Assembly: GCF_003953935.1 (NCBI RefSeq)
Contig: NZ_RXLQ01000009.1
Coordinates: 1 to 42,955 of the forward strand
DNA: 42,955 nt
Direction of reading: 5' to 3'
From: Massilia atriviolacea
GTDB taxonomy: Bacteria; Pseudomonadota; Gammaproteobacteria; Burkholderiales; Burkholderiaceae_D
Shown here: piece by piece, positions 7,551-15,433 of the stretch
Numbering within the stretch: position 1 is the stretch's first letter
How the letters are laid out: each line of letters begins with the position of its first letter
The notes under the pieces: model-generated
Databases searched by the model: none
The model's input: the letters and a program-made list of their open reading frames with translations, nothing else
What the model was told of the DNA's origin: nothing
Translations under genes and position numbers: made by a program

Positions 7551-7589
7551 AGGGCGGTTCCGGCAGGAGATGGCGCAGGAGGCTCTCGC

Positions 7590-8318
<729 letters not shown>

Positions 8319-8342
8319 TGATTTCCTTGTTTAAAACAGGCC

Positions 8343-9293
8343 TTACTTCAGTACCTGGGATGATTTTTCGATGGCGTCGCGGATCTCGGCAATCGCCTTT
8401 TCGATTTCGTCGTCGTTGAAGGCGTCGATTTCGAGCGGCTGTTCCGGCTCCGGGGCGCTCAGGATCGTGGTGCTGACCAGGTTCTCGGGCAGCATCATGG
8501 TCGAAATCACCGTGCCGCTGCCGTCCGTGTTCACCGCCGGCGTTTCCACTTCCGGCGAACCTTGCCACATGATCGCCAGCGCGGTCGTGTTGTCGCAGGT
8601 CTCGCCGCCGATGGTGATCGCCGTGCTGATCATGTCCGGAATGGCGCGCACGATGGTCTGGGTCGAGAGGCGATGGACGATTTCTTCGTCCGGCAGCATC
8701 GACCACAGGCCGTCGGAGCACAGCATGACCACGTCGCCCGTCAGCAGGCTGACCTGGCGCGATACTTCGATCTTCGGCAGCGAGCTGGCGCCGATGCAGT
8801 TATACAGCTTGTTGCGGTCCGGGTGGGTCGCGCGTTCGGCCGGATCGGCCAGGCCCTGGGCGATCAGGTGCTCGATGTGCGAGTGGTCGCGCGTGCGGCC
8901 CAGGATCTGCCCGCGGCGCAGCCAGTACAGGCGCGAATCGCCGCAGTGGGCCCAGATCGCGGTGTTGTGCTGGATCAGGCAGGCCACCACCGTGGTGCGC
9001 GGCGTGTCGGGCATGTTGTTGGCGATGCGGTAGCGGTGGATTTCATCGTGCGCTTCCAGAAAAGCCTCTTCCAGGAAGCGTTCGGGCTTGCGCACATACG
9101 GCGTGGCGTGCTGCTGGAACATGCTCGACATGGTTTGCAAGGTGATGGCGGCGGCCATTTCGCCGCGCAGGTGGCCGCCCATGCCGTCCGCCAGGACCAG
9201 CAGCAGCGCGTCGCGCGTGAAGCTGTATCCCATCCGGTCCTGGTTGACCTTGCGGCCGCCGAGCTGGCTTTCCTGGTAAACGGAAAATTGCAT
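8343..9293 (-). CDS. PP2C-family protein serine/threonine phosphatase
   Basis: 316 residues. The metal-dependent PP2C core spans about residues 1-245: VNQDRMG, ADGMGGH (metal aspartate), HCGDSRLYWLRRG, SDGLWSMLPDEEI and CDNTTALAIMW. A tail of about 70 acidic, Ser/Thr-rich residues follows, ending in a predicted helix EIEKAIAEIRDAIEK; this tail is not part of the catalytic fold and may be a docking or regulatory segment. No membrane helix is seen, so it is cytosolic. It starts 15 bases after the kinase stop, so kinase and phosphatase form a cognate pair in one operon, probably acting reversibly on shared targets. Targets unknown. Confidence 0.93.
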   Translation of the reverse strand: MQFSVYQESQLGGRKVNQDRMGYSFTRDALLLVLADGMGGHLRGEMAAAITLQTMSSMFQQHATPYVRKPERFLEEAFLEAHDEIHRYRIANNMPDTPRTTVVACLIQHNTAIWAHCGDSRLYWLRRGQILGRTRDHSHIEHLIAQGLADPAERATHPDRNKLYNCIGASSLPKIEVSRQVSLLTGDVVMLCSDGLWSMLPDEEIVHRLSTQTIVRAIPDMISTAITIGGETCDNTTALAIMWQGSPEVETPAVNTDGSGTVISTMMLPENLVSTTILSAPEPEQPLEIDAFNDDEIEKAIAEIRDAIEKSSQVLK

Positions 9294-9308
9294 AGTAATC
9301 TTTCTGGA

Positions 9309-10304
9309 TCAGGTGTTTTTATCGTTGACTTTTTTGCGGCCGAAGCTACCCAGGCGGTCGACCAGGCCGCGCACCTGGCCGCCGATCTTTTCCAGCCCGC
9401 GCGGGGCTTCGGGCTTCTTGGGCGGCGGCAGGGCCAGTTCCTTTTGCAGCGCGAACAGGCTTTGCGGCCGCGCCAGCGGGTCCATGTCGAGGCAGTTCTT
9501 GACCATATTGATCAGCGCCGGCGAGAAGCTGCCTTCCAGGCGCGCGTAGTAGCCCGGCATCTTGTCTTCGGTCTTGCGCTGGTCGGCCGGCTGCGGCGGC
9601 GCGCCGGCCATGCAGGCGAACATGGTGGCGCCGATGCTGTAAATATCCGACCACGGCCCCAGCGCCGCCGTCTTCGAGTACAGGTCCGGCGGGGCGAAGC
9701 CCGGGGTGTACATCGGCGTAAGCTTGGGAATGTCGGCGTTGATGGTCTGGCGCGCGGCGCCGAAGTCGAGCAGGATGGGCGAACCGTCGGTGCGCAGGTA
9801 GATATTGGCCGGTTTCAGGTCCAGGTGCAGCAGCTTGTTGGCATGCACTTCGCGCAGGCCGCCGCACACGCCCAGGAAAATCTGGCGGATGAAGGCTTCC
9901 GACAGGCGGCTGCCCTTGCTGCCGAGGCGGGCGATATGTTCCTGCAGCGAGTGTCCCGATTCGTAGCCCATCACCATATAGACGGTGTCGTTGGCGCGGA
10001 AAAAGTTCAGCACGCGCACCACGTTCGGGTGGGAGATCAGCGCGAGCGCCCTGCCCTCCTCGAAAAAGCACTTCAGGCCGATGCGGAACACCGGCAGGTT
10101 GGGCGGCGAAATCACCGGTACCAGCTCGCCCGGCTGGCGCAGCGCGAGGGAGCTCGGCAGGTACTCCTTGATGGCGACCGCGTTCCCCTCGGCGTCGTAA
10201 GCGAGATATACAATACTGAACCCACCGGACGCAATTTTCTTTACAATGCGATATCCGGCAATTTCAAGTCCATCGGGCAGGGGGGCGTTATTTTGTGCAG
10301 CCAT
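9309..10304 (-). CDS. Hanks-type serine/threonine protein kinase
   Basis: 331 residues, no transmembrane or PASTA region. Kinase motifs are clear: glycine loop KIASGGFSIVYLA (24-36), catalytic Lys46 in VAIKEY, the catalytic loop HLDLKPANIYL (160-170; HLD instead of HRD, so probably not controlled by classical activation-loop phosphorylation), LLDFGAAR (178-185), and a peptide-positioning segment PGFAPPDLY. A short basic tail after 305 lacks known domains. The start is ATG 10304 (MAAQNNAPLPD) with AAGGAA at proper distance; an upstream in-frame ATG adds eight residues. It is first in the kinase-phosphatase-rph set and divergent from yicC, the two sharing an 84-base promoter region. Confidence 0.93.
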   Translation of the reverse strand: MAAQNNAPLPDGLEIAGYRIVKKIASGGFSIVYLAYDAEGNAVAIKEYLPSSLALRQPGELVPVISPPNLPVFRIGLKCFFEEGRALALISHPNVVRVLNFFRANDTVYMVMGYESGHSLQEHIARLGSKGSRLSEAFIRQIFLGVCGGLREVHANKLLHLDLKPANIYLRTDGSPILLDFGAARQTINADIPKLTPMYTPGFAPPDLYSKTAALGPWSDIYSIGATMFACMAGAPPQPADQRKTEDKMPGYYARLEGSFSPALINMVKNCLDMDPLARPQSLFALQKELALPPPKKPEAPRGLEKIGGQVRGLVDRLGSFGRKKVNDKNT

Positions 10305-10388
10305 CAGTGTGTGTTCCTTGCTTAACACGGCGATTGTGTGGATAAATCACGGCTTTGTAAAGAAAAGATAAAAATACCGGGGACTCCA

Positions 10389-11291
10389 TTGAGCATTTCT
10401 AGCATGACAGGTTACGCGGTGGCTACCAGCGAAGGCGCGGCGGGCACCCTTACAATTGAAATCAAGAGCGTTAATTCGCGCTTTCTGGACCTGCAGTTCC
10501 GCATCAACGACGAGTTGCGCGCACTCGAACCGGACCTGCGCGCCGCGATCATGGCCGCCATCACGCGCGGCAAGGTCGAGGCACGCCTCTCTTTCGGGCG
10601 CAAGGTCGCCGGCGGTTCGCAAGCCTTGAATAGCGCCTTGCTGGCCGATCTGGCGCGTTTGCAGACCGAAGTGACCAAGCATTTCGTCTCGGCCCCGGTG
10701 ATGACGGTAGCCGAACTGCTGCGCTGGCCCGGCGTGATCGAAGAGGCGCAAGTCGGCCAGGAGTCGCTCCAGGCCGACGTGGCCGCCCTCACCGCGACCA
10801 CCGTGGCGGCGTTTGTGGAAAGCCGCCGGCGCGAAGGCGCGGCGCTCGAAGCGATGCTCATTTCGCGCATCGATGCGATGGATGTCATCGTCAAGCGCAT
10901 CACGCCGCTGATTCCGCAGGTGATTTCGCAGTTCCAGCAAAAGGCGGTCGAGCGCATGCAGGATGCATTGGGACTGGCCGGACACGGCACCCCGTCAACC
11001 CTGACGCGCCAGGAAGCGTTCGAACGGATTCGCCAGGAAGTGACCCTGTACGGGATCCGGATCGATGTGTCGGAAGAGTTGTCGCGCCTGTCCGCGCACC
11101 TGACCGAGACGCGCCATATCCTCAAAAAAGGCGGCCAGGTCGGCAAGCGCCTGGACTTCATGATGCAGGAGCTGAACCGCGAAGCCAATACGCTGGGCGC
11201 CAAGGCGTCGGTGAAGGAACTGGCCGACGCGTCGATGGAATTGAAGCTGTTGATCGAACAGATGCGCGAGCAGGTGCAGAATCTGGAGTAA
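10389..11291 (+). CDS. yicC: YicC family endoribonuclease-like protein
   Basis: About 300 residues. The family opening SMTGYAVA, the segment IEIKSVNSRFLDLQFR and the C-terminal LDFMMQELNREANTLGAKA are diagnostic of YicC/YloC. Members were long called stress-induced proteins and have been linked to RNA cleavage and sRNA turnover. The first ATG (10404) would cut the family's N-terminus just before Thr-Gly; the best start is TTG 10389 with GGGGA five bases before it, giving M-S-I-S-S-M-T-G. It lies upstream of gmk as in many proteobacteria, but a palindromic hairpin with a T-run separates them. Confidence 0.92.
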   Translation: MSISSMTGYAVATSEGAAGTLTIEIKSVNSRFLDLQFRINDELRALEPDLRAAIMAAITRGKVEARLSFGRKVAGGSQALNSALLADLARLQTEVTKHFVSAPVMTVAELLRWPGVIEEAQVGQESLQADVAALTATTVAAFVESRRREGAALEAMLISRIDAMDVIVKRITPLIPQVISQFQQKAVERMQDALGLAGHGTPSTLTRQEAFERIRQEVTLYGIRIDVSEELSRLSAHLTETRHILKKGGQVGKRLDFMMQELNREANTLGAKASVKELADASMELKLLIEQMREQVQNLE

Positions 11292-11317
11292 CCTTTCCTT
11301 CATTGCGCCCGTTATCT

Positions 11318-11411
11318 CGTCGTTCCCGCGCAGGCGGGAACCCAAGTTCGCGCCAGCCCCGTCGGCTGCGCAATCGACCTGGGTTCCCGCCTTCGCGGGA
11401 ACGACGTTTTT
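11318..11411 (+). terminator. Palindromic repeat unit acting as likely terminator after yicC
   Basis: A single copy of the repeat family seen at 186-676. The left arm at 11318-11350 and the right arm at 11375-11406 are near reverse complements (CGTCGTTCCCGC and GCGGGAACGACG at the ends). The inner right arm also folds alone as GTTCCCGC-CTTC-GCGGGAAC and is followed by CGACGTTTTTG, so it resembles an intrinsic terminator. The remainder of the 200-base gap to gmk shows no gene. Confidence 0.6.
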
Positions 11412-11491
11412 GAGCTGACGCAGTAAGCCAGCAAATAAGCAAGTGGCCGTATTAACGCAATAACGCACCAACGTACTCAAGAAAGACACTT

Positions 11492-12139
11492 ATGCCATCT
11501 CCTATCCCCGGTTTTTCAGGCAGCCTGTTCGTCGTCGCCGCGCCTTCCGGCGCCGGTAAATCGACCCTGGTCAACGCCCTGCTCGCGCAGGAACCCGGCA
11601 TTAAGCTGTCGATCTCGACCACCACGCGCCCTCCCCGCCCGGGCGAGCAGGACGGGCGCGAATACCACTTCACCACCGCCGAGGACTTCGTCGAGCGCGC
11701 CGGCCGCGAGGAATTCCTCGAATGGGCCGAAGTGCACGGCAATTACTACGGCACCTCGCGCTTGATGGTCGAGAAGGAAATGAAAACCGGCACCGACATC
11801 CTGCTCGAAATCGACTGGCAGGGCGCGCGCCAGGTGCGCAAGCAGTTCCCGGACGCGGCCGGCATCTTCATTTTGCCGCCCTCGATCGCCGCCCTGGAAG
11901 AGCGCCTCTACAAGCGCGGCCAGGACGAACCGCACGTCATCACGCGGCGCCTGCTGGCCGCCGGCGGCGAGATCGCTCACGCTCCCGAGTTCGAGTATGT
12001 TATTATCAATGAAGAGTTCAACGTCGCCTTGTCAGAGATGAGCGCGATTGTCAGAGCGACACGCAGCCGTTTTGCACAACAAGCTGCGCGTAACGCCTCG
12101 CTATTTGCCCAACTGGGTATCCATGCGCAACAATCGTGA
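11492..12139 (+). CDS. gmk: Guanylate kinase
   Basis: 215 residues. It phosphorylates GMP to GDP with ATP, an essential step in purine nucleotide supply. The P-loop is APSGAGKST (about 17-25), followed by the GMP-binding segment [19 protein letters not shown], and [12 protein letters not shown], all standard for the family; length is normal. The start is the first ATG after the palindromic region, matching family length. It is followed by rpoZ after 32 bases and then the (p)ppGpp enzyme, the conserved gmk-rpoZ-spoT order; guanylate kinase is itself a (p)ppGpp target in some bacteria, so the linkage makes metabolic sense. Confidence 0.97.
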   Translation: MPSPIPGFSGSLFVVAAPSGAGKSTLVNALLAQEPGIKLSISTTTRPPRPGEQDGREYHFTTAEDFVERAGREEFLEWAEVHGNYYGTSRLMVEKEMKTGTDILLEIDWQGARQVRKQFPDAAGIFILPPSIAALEERLYKRGQDEPHVITRRLLAAGGEIAHAPEFEYVIINEEFNVALSEMSAIVRATRSRFAQQAARNASLFAQLGIHAQQS

Positions 12140-12171
12140 CACGGCACACACCGTCATATTGAGGAAAAACC

Positions 12172-12375
12172 ATGGCCCGCATTACCATTGAAGATTGCTT
12201 GAAAAATATCCCTAACCGCTTTCAGCTGACCCTGGCCGCGACCTACCGCGCCCGTCAGTTGTTGCAAGGCCACACTCCCAAGGTCGAAGCCAAGGACAAG
12301 CCTACCGTTGTCGCCCTGCGTGAAATCGCCGCCGGCAAGGTCGGTATCGAGATGCTGAAAAAGGTTCCGATGTAA
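12172..12375 (+). CDS. rpoZ: RNA polymerase omega subunit
   Basis: 67 residues, the usual beta-proteobacterial length. It assists folding and assembly of the beta' subunit into RNA polymerase and forms part of a (p)ppGpp-binding site in proteobacteria. It begins [19 protein letters not shown] and has the conserved helical [10 protein letters not shown] and [14 protein letters not shown] good ribosome site (GAGGAAAAACC) precedes the ATG. It stands between gmk and the (p)ppGpp synthetase/hydrolase, 76 bases upstream of the latter. Confidence 0.97.
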   Translation: MARITIEDCLKNIPNRFQLTLAATYRARQLLQGHTPKVEAKDKPTVVALREIAAGKVGIEMLKKVPM

Positions 12376-12451
12376 GTTGTGTCGTGCCCGAACGGTGTCA
12401 ACAAGCCATCCTGATTTACTTTTTTCACATTTCGGCTGATTGACTTTGCGT

Positions 12452-14701
12452 ATGAATCTGACTCCTCCGGATACGACACTCTCAGGCACTCCCAAGACCC
12501 GGTCTGCGCGCGCCGCCACCAAGGCGCAAGAGGCCGTGGTCCCTGCCGCTCCCGCCCCGGGCGTGGCCTCGGTCTCGCAGCTGTCGGCCAAGCTGTCCGA
12601 GTACCTCACTCCCTCCGAACTCAAAAAGGTCAAGGAAGCGTATCGTTTTTCCGACGAGATGCACCTTGGACAAGTCCGCAAGTCGGGCGAACCGTATATT
12701 TCCCATCCCATCGCCGTGGCCGAAATCTGCGCCGACTGGAAGCTCGACGCCCAGGCCATCATGGCCGCGCTGCTGCACGATGTGATGGAAGACCAGGACG
12801 TCAAGAAGGATGAGCTGATCGAGCGCTTCGGCGCCCCCGTCGCCAGCCTCGTCGACGGCCTGTCCAAGCTCGAAAAAATCGAATTCCAGACCCTGATCGA
12901 AGCGCAGGCGGAAAACTTCCGCAAGATGCTGCTGGCCATGGCCTCGGACGTGCGCGTCATCCTGATCAAGCTGGCCGACCGCCTGCACAATATGCGCACG
13001 CTCGAGCACATGACTGCCGCCAAGAAGCGCCGCATCGCGTCCGAGACGATGGAAGTGTACGTGCCGATCGCGCACCGGCTGGGCCTGAACAATATTTACC
13101 GCGAACTGCAGGACCTGGCGTTTTCGCACCTGTATCCGGTGCGTTACCGCACCCTGTCCAAGGCGGTCAAGGCGGCGCGCGGCAACCGCCGCGAAGTGGT
13201 CAAGAAGATCCTCGAATCGGTCAAGAACACGCTCGCCATGGCCGATCTGCCGGCCGAAGTCTACGGGCGCGAAAAGACCCTGTACGGCATCTATAAAAAG
13301 ATGCGCAACAAGCATCTGTCGTTCTCGCAGGTGCTCGATGTGTACGGCTTCCGGGTGGTGGTCGACAGCTTCGCCAATTGCTACGTGGCGCTGGGCACCC
13401 TGCACGGCCTGTACAAGCCGATGCCGGGCAAGTTCAAGGATTACATCGCGATCCGCAAGCTCAACGGCTACCAGTCGCTGCACACGACCCTGATCGGCCC
13501 CTACGGCACGCCGGTCGAATTCCAGATCCGCACCCAGGAAATGCATCGCACCGCCGAATCCGGCGTGGCGGCGCACTGGCTGTACAAGAATGGCGAAGCG
13601 AACCTGTCGGACCTGCAGCAAAAGACCCATGCGTGGCTGCAATCCCTGCTCGACATCCAGCAGCAGACCGGCGACTCGGCCGAGTTCCTGGAACACGTCA
13701 AGGTCGACCTGTTCCCCGATTCGGTGTACGTGTTCACGCCGAAGTCGAAGATCATCGCCCTGCCGCGCGGCGCCACGGCGCTCGACTTCGCCTACACCAT
13801 CCACACCGGCATCGGCGACCATACGGTGTCGGTCAAGATCAACAACGAGCCGGCCTCGCTGCGCACCGAGTTGCGCAATGGCGACATTGTCGAGATCGTG
13901 ACCAATCCCGATTCGAAGCCGAGCCCGACGTGGCTGGCGTTCGTGCGCACCGGCAAGGCGCGTTCGGCCATCCGCCATCACCTGCGCACGATCAACCTCA
14001 ACGAGTCGGTCGAGCTGGGGCGCGAGTTGCTGGCGCAGGCCCTGACCGCCCTGAATATCCAGCCGGACTTGCCGGAACCGACCGTCGAGAAGCTGCTCAA
14101 CGAATCGTCGGCCAAGTCGATGGACGAGCTGTACGCCGACATCGGCATCGGCAAGCGCATGGCGGCCCTGGTGGCGCGCCATATTTTCGGGCTGATCGAC
14201 GACGATCTGGTGAGCTTGCCGGCCAATCCCAACGCCACGCCGGGCGAACTCGATCCGGTCACCATCTACGGCAGCGAAGGCGTGTCGGTGCAGCTGGCGC
14301 CGTGCTGCCTGCCGATTCCGGGCGACCAGATCATCGGCCAGCTGCGGCGCGACCAGGGCTTGATCGTGCACACCAGCGATTGCGCCAGCGCCAAGCGCCT
14401 GCGCGGCAAGGAACCGGACCGCTGGATCGCCGTGCAGTGGGGCGGCGAATTGAACCGCCGCTTCGATTGCCGCATCAGGCTGCTGATCAATAATGAAAAA
14501 GGCATCCTGGCGCGCGTGGCGGCCGAGATCGGCGAGTCCGACGCCAACATTTCGTACGTGGGCATGGACGAGGACGAAGAACACGTCATGACCCAGCTGC
14601 GCTTCACGATCCAGATCAAGGACCGCGTGCACCTGGCGCATCTGATCCGCAACCTGCGCCGCGTGGTGGGCGTAACCAGGGTGGAACGCGAGCGCAATTA
14701 A
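12452..14701 (+). CDS. spoT: Bifunctional (p)ppGpp synthetase/hydrolase (SpoT/Rel type)
   Basis: 749 residues; makes and degrades the alarmone (p)ppGpp. The HD hydrolase domain (about 60-210) carries ISHPIAVAEI and ALLHDVMED, and later KLADRLHNMRTL, so hydrolase residues are intact. The synthetase domain (about 260-390) has GREKTLYGIYKKM and GKFKDYIAIRKLNGYQSLHT; the KFKD variant belongs to bifunctional SpoT/Rel enzymes, not RelA (ExDD). Then come the TGS domain (PRGATALDFAYTIHTGIGDH), a helical and Cys-containing region (LAPCCLPIPGDQIIG) and a C-terminal ACT domain (INNEKGILARVAAEIGE). Start ATG 12452 is preferred over TTG 12440. It is the last gene of gmk-rpoZ-spoT and ends at a strong hairpin. 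Confidence 0.96.
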   Translation: MNLTPPDTTLSGTPKTRSARAATKAQEAVVPAAPAPGVASVSQLSAKLSEYLTPSELKKVKEAYRFSDEMHLGQVRKSGEPYISHPIAVAEICADWKLDAQAIMAALLHDVMEDQDVKKDELIERFGAPVASLVDGLSKLEKIEFQTLIEAQAENFRKMLLAMASDVRVILIKLADRLHNMRTLEHMTAAKKRRIASETMEVYVPIAHRLGLNNIYRELQDLAFSHLYPVRYRTLSKAVKAARGNRREVVKKILESVKNTLAMADLPAEVYGREKTLYGIYKKMRNKHLSFSQVLDVYGFRVVVDSFANCYVALGTLHGLYKPMPGKFKDYIAIRKLNGYQSLHTTLIGPYGTPVEFQIRTQEMHRTAESGVAAHWLYKNGEANLSDLQQKTHAWLQSLLDIQQQTGDSAEFLEHVKVDLFPDSVYVFTPKSKIIALPRGATALDFAYTIHTGIGDHTVSVKINNEPASLRTELRNGDIVEIVTNPDSKPSPTWLAFVRTGKARSAIRHHLRTINLNESVELGRELLAQALTALNIQPDLPEPTVEKLLNESSAKSMDELYADIGIGKRMAALVARHIFGLIDDDLVSLPANPNATPGELDPVTIYGSEGVSVQLAPCCLPIPGDQIIGQLRRDQGLIVHTSDCASAKRLRGKEPDRWIAVQWGGELNRRFDCRIRLLINNEKGILARVAAEIGESDANISYVGMDEDEEHVMTQLRFTIQIKDRVHLAHLIRNLRRVVGVTRVERERN

Positions 14702-14732
14702 GCCCTTGGCGTAAAGCCATGCCGATACACTG

Positions 14733-14770
14733 AACGCCGTCATTCCCGCGCAGGCGGAAATGACGGCGTT
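14733..14770. terminator. Bidirectional hairpin terminator between spoT and the heme oxygenase gene
   Basis: AACGCCGTCATT (14733-14744) and AATGACGGCGTT (14759-14770) are a perfect 12-base inverted repeat around a CCCGCGCAGGCGGA core, lying between two convergent genes. It contains the same GCGCAGGCGG core as the repeat family at 186-676. No long T-run follows, so termination is inferred from position and stability. Confidence 0.6.
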
Positions 14771-14783
14771 CTCTGTGCGGGCG

Positions 14784-15371
14784 CTAGCGCATCGCCAGGA
14801 TCCGGTCGAAGGCGTCGCACGCTCCCCGGCAGGCATAGTCAATCTCGCCTTGGCTTTTCACGCTCTCCCTCAGCGCCAGCATGAAGCTGCGCCAGCGCGG
14901 TCCCGGCCCCTCGGCCCCGCTGCGCAGGTAACGCAGCGGATGCGGCGCCAGCGGCCCGGCCAGGCGCTGGTACAGCACCGCCCCGCCCAGTTGCGACCCC
15001 TCGATCACATACGTCACGCCCCAGCGGTAGGCCGCACTGGCGCCGTCCGGCCACACGGTCGTGTCGTCGGGACGGGTATCCGCAAGCACGCCGGCCAGCG
15101 CCGGATCGGCCAGGTCGGCGTCGATCAGGGCCACCCGCGCCAGCGCCGGCAGGCTTGCCTCGCCCTGCGGTCCGTCGCCGTATTGGCCCAGCCAGCTTTC
15201 CAATGGCGACAGCCAGCGCCGCAGCATGCGCAAATGGTCGCTGTACTGCTGCAGGCCGGCGTCCGGCCGCGCCAGCGGCATGCCGGAATCGAGCTCGGCG
15301 TGACGGCCGGCGGTGGCGATGCGCAGCGCGCTCAGCGCGTCGCTTTGGGTGGGGTTGGGATGTTGGTTAAT
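14784..15371 (-). CDS. Biliverdin-producing heme oxygenase, apparent ATT start
   Basis: Helical heme oxygenase of about 195 residues that would open heme to biliverdin, iron and CO. The distal-helix motif EGSQLGGAVLY is clear. The first ATG (15281) would start at MPLARPDAG and drop the N-terminal helix LRIATAGRHAELDSG, which holds the proximal heme-ligand His (His24 here). That helix is encoded in frame upstream back to a TAG at 15381-15383, but the stretch contains no ATG, GTG or TTG. ATT at 15369-15371 has AGGA at proper distance and gives a normal length, so it is chosen; CTG codons are less likely alternatives. It lies 62 bases after the TonB receptor gene on the same strand, suggesting joint use in heme or iron acquisition. 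The biliverdin could also serve a phytochrome. Confidence 0.8.
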   Translation of the reverse strand: MNQHPNPTQSDALSALRIATAGRHAELDSGMPLARPDAGLQQYSDHLRMLRRWLSPLESWLGQYGDGPQGEASLPALARVALIDADLADPALAGVLADTRPDDTTVWPDGASAAYRWGVTYVIEGSQLGGAVLYQRLAGPLAPHPLRYLRSGAEGPGPRWRSFMLALRESVKSQGEIDYACRGACDAFDRILAMR

Positions 15372-15433
15372 AGACTGTTCCTATTCTGCAAGGCATTTTT
15401 GCCACAGTTTATCAGCCCGGCCCCGCGCACGCC

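Noticed and set aside
2527-7589. Prophage or integrative element
   Set aside because: No integrase, transposase, phage gene or flanking attachment repeats were found; only an accessory block can be claimed.
12482-14842. Minus-strand open frame of 786 codons opposite spoT
   Set aside because: High-GC antisense shadow of a clearly conserved gene; the composition is His/Arg/Gln-rich low complexity typical of such shadows.
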